From Kamptonema sp. UHCC 0994 (GTDB taxonomy: Bacteria; Cyanobacteriota; Cyanobacteriia; Cyanobacteriales; Microcoleaceae), in contig NZ_JARFTR010000099.1 of NCBI RefSeq assembly GCF_029167235.1, positions 1 to 43,106 of the forward strand: 43,106 nucleotides of DNA, given 5' to 3'. Position numbers and translations under genes: made by a program. The notes beneath the pieces were generated by a model that had not been told where the DNA came from, did not search any database, and was given only the letters and a program-made list of their open reading frames with translations. The first letter of the stretch is position 1. Each line of letters starts with the position of its first letter. This document shows positions 43,037 to 43,106 of the stretch, piece by piece.

Positions 43037-43106
43037 ATGAAACCTTATTTGATCGAGTTTCGCCAAAAAATAGTTAAAGCCTATGAACAAGGAGACACAT
43101 CAATTC
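43037..43106 (+). CDS. IS630-type transposase, N-terminal start only (cut by window end)
   Basis: The last 70 bases encode MKPYLIEFRQKIVKAYEQGD followed by TSI, the typical start of IS630-family transposases, where the first helices of a helix-turn-helix read Y-x-x-x-F-R-x-K-I-V-x-A-Y-E-x-G. The rest lies outside the window, so integrity cannot be judged. A HIP1-type GCGATCGC lies just upstream of the ATG. The left inverted repeat of the element should be within about 100 bases upstream but was not identified. Confidence 0.8.
   Translation, partial: MKPYLIEFRQKIVKAYEQGDTSI

Noticed and set aside
1-43106. CRISPR array, tRNA or rRNA genes
   Set aside because: No regularly spaced direct repeats with unique spacers, and no tRNA-like cloverleaf or rRNA sequence, were noticed on either strand.

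Overview
The window comes from a cyanobacterium, most likely a filamentous one. The octamer GCGATCGC (HIP1) and its core GCGATCG recur throughout, in genes and between them. Palindromic GCGAAGCC/AGGCATCGC-type repeats and small cyanobacterial-style recombinase, transposase and group II intron genes are also present. I see no housekeeping genes, rRNA or tRNA. The content (replication primase, tyrosine recombinase, type IV secretion genes, relaxosome protein, defence genes, IS debris) fits a large conjugative plasmid or an integrated conjugative element.

Layout. (1) 1-2125, plus strand: tail of a possible DNA-binding protein, an unknown protein, a GNAT acetyltransferase and brxA. (2) 2118-16293, minus strand: the rest of a type 1 BREX phage-defence system, transcribed brxB-brxC-pglX-pglZ, then an A+T-rich gene with a phospholipase-D-like motif, then brxL. 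All six core type 1 genes are present, but brxA lies outside the operon and converges on brxL. (3) 16294-16881: transposase debris upstream of brxB. (4) 16882-18557: a two-gene AbiE-type toxin-antitoxin operon with a clear promoter that overlaps a perfect inverted repeat. (5) 18558-20061: one unknown gene and decayed coding fragments. (6) 20062-24030: a 1322-residue TOPRIM primase/ATPase. (7) 24343-26207: a group II intron with canonical domain V but an internally deleted reverse transcriptase. (8) 26236-28847: two unknown proteins, a short ORF and a compact tyrosine recombinase with a full catalytic set. (9) 28848-29581: non-coding, with nested inverted repeats. (10) 29582-41738, minus strand: a VirB-type conjugation operon, in transcription order a large acidic coiled-coil protein, pilin-like protein, VirB4 ATPase (possibly with a VirB3-like N terminus), VirB5-like, VirB6-like, VirB8-like, VirB10 and VirB9-like. 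(11) 41808-43106: a MobC-like ribbon-helix-helix protein, a hairpin-rich 385-base gap that is a candidate oriT, a small unknown gene, and the start of an IS630-type transposase cut by the window edge.

How it works together. The right half would mobilise the element: the MobC-like protein marks DNA at an oriT and the VirB proteins build the transfer channel. No relaxase, VirD4 coupling protein or VirB11 is visible here. The centre carries replication and recombination functions. The left half is defence cargo: BREX, which methylates host DNA at one strand of a motif and blocks phage replication, with a possible nuclease add-on, next to AbiE. The most unusual points are the phospholipase-D-like gene nested inside BREX, the detached brxA, the A+T-rich central block of pglX, and the unclassified 769-residue protein that follows the MobC-like gene where a relaxase is often found.
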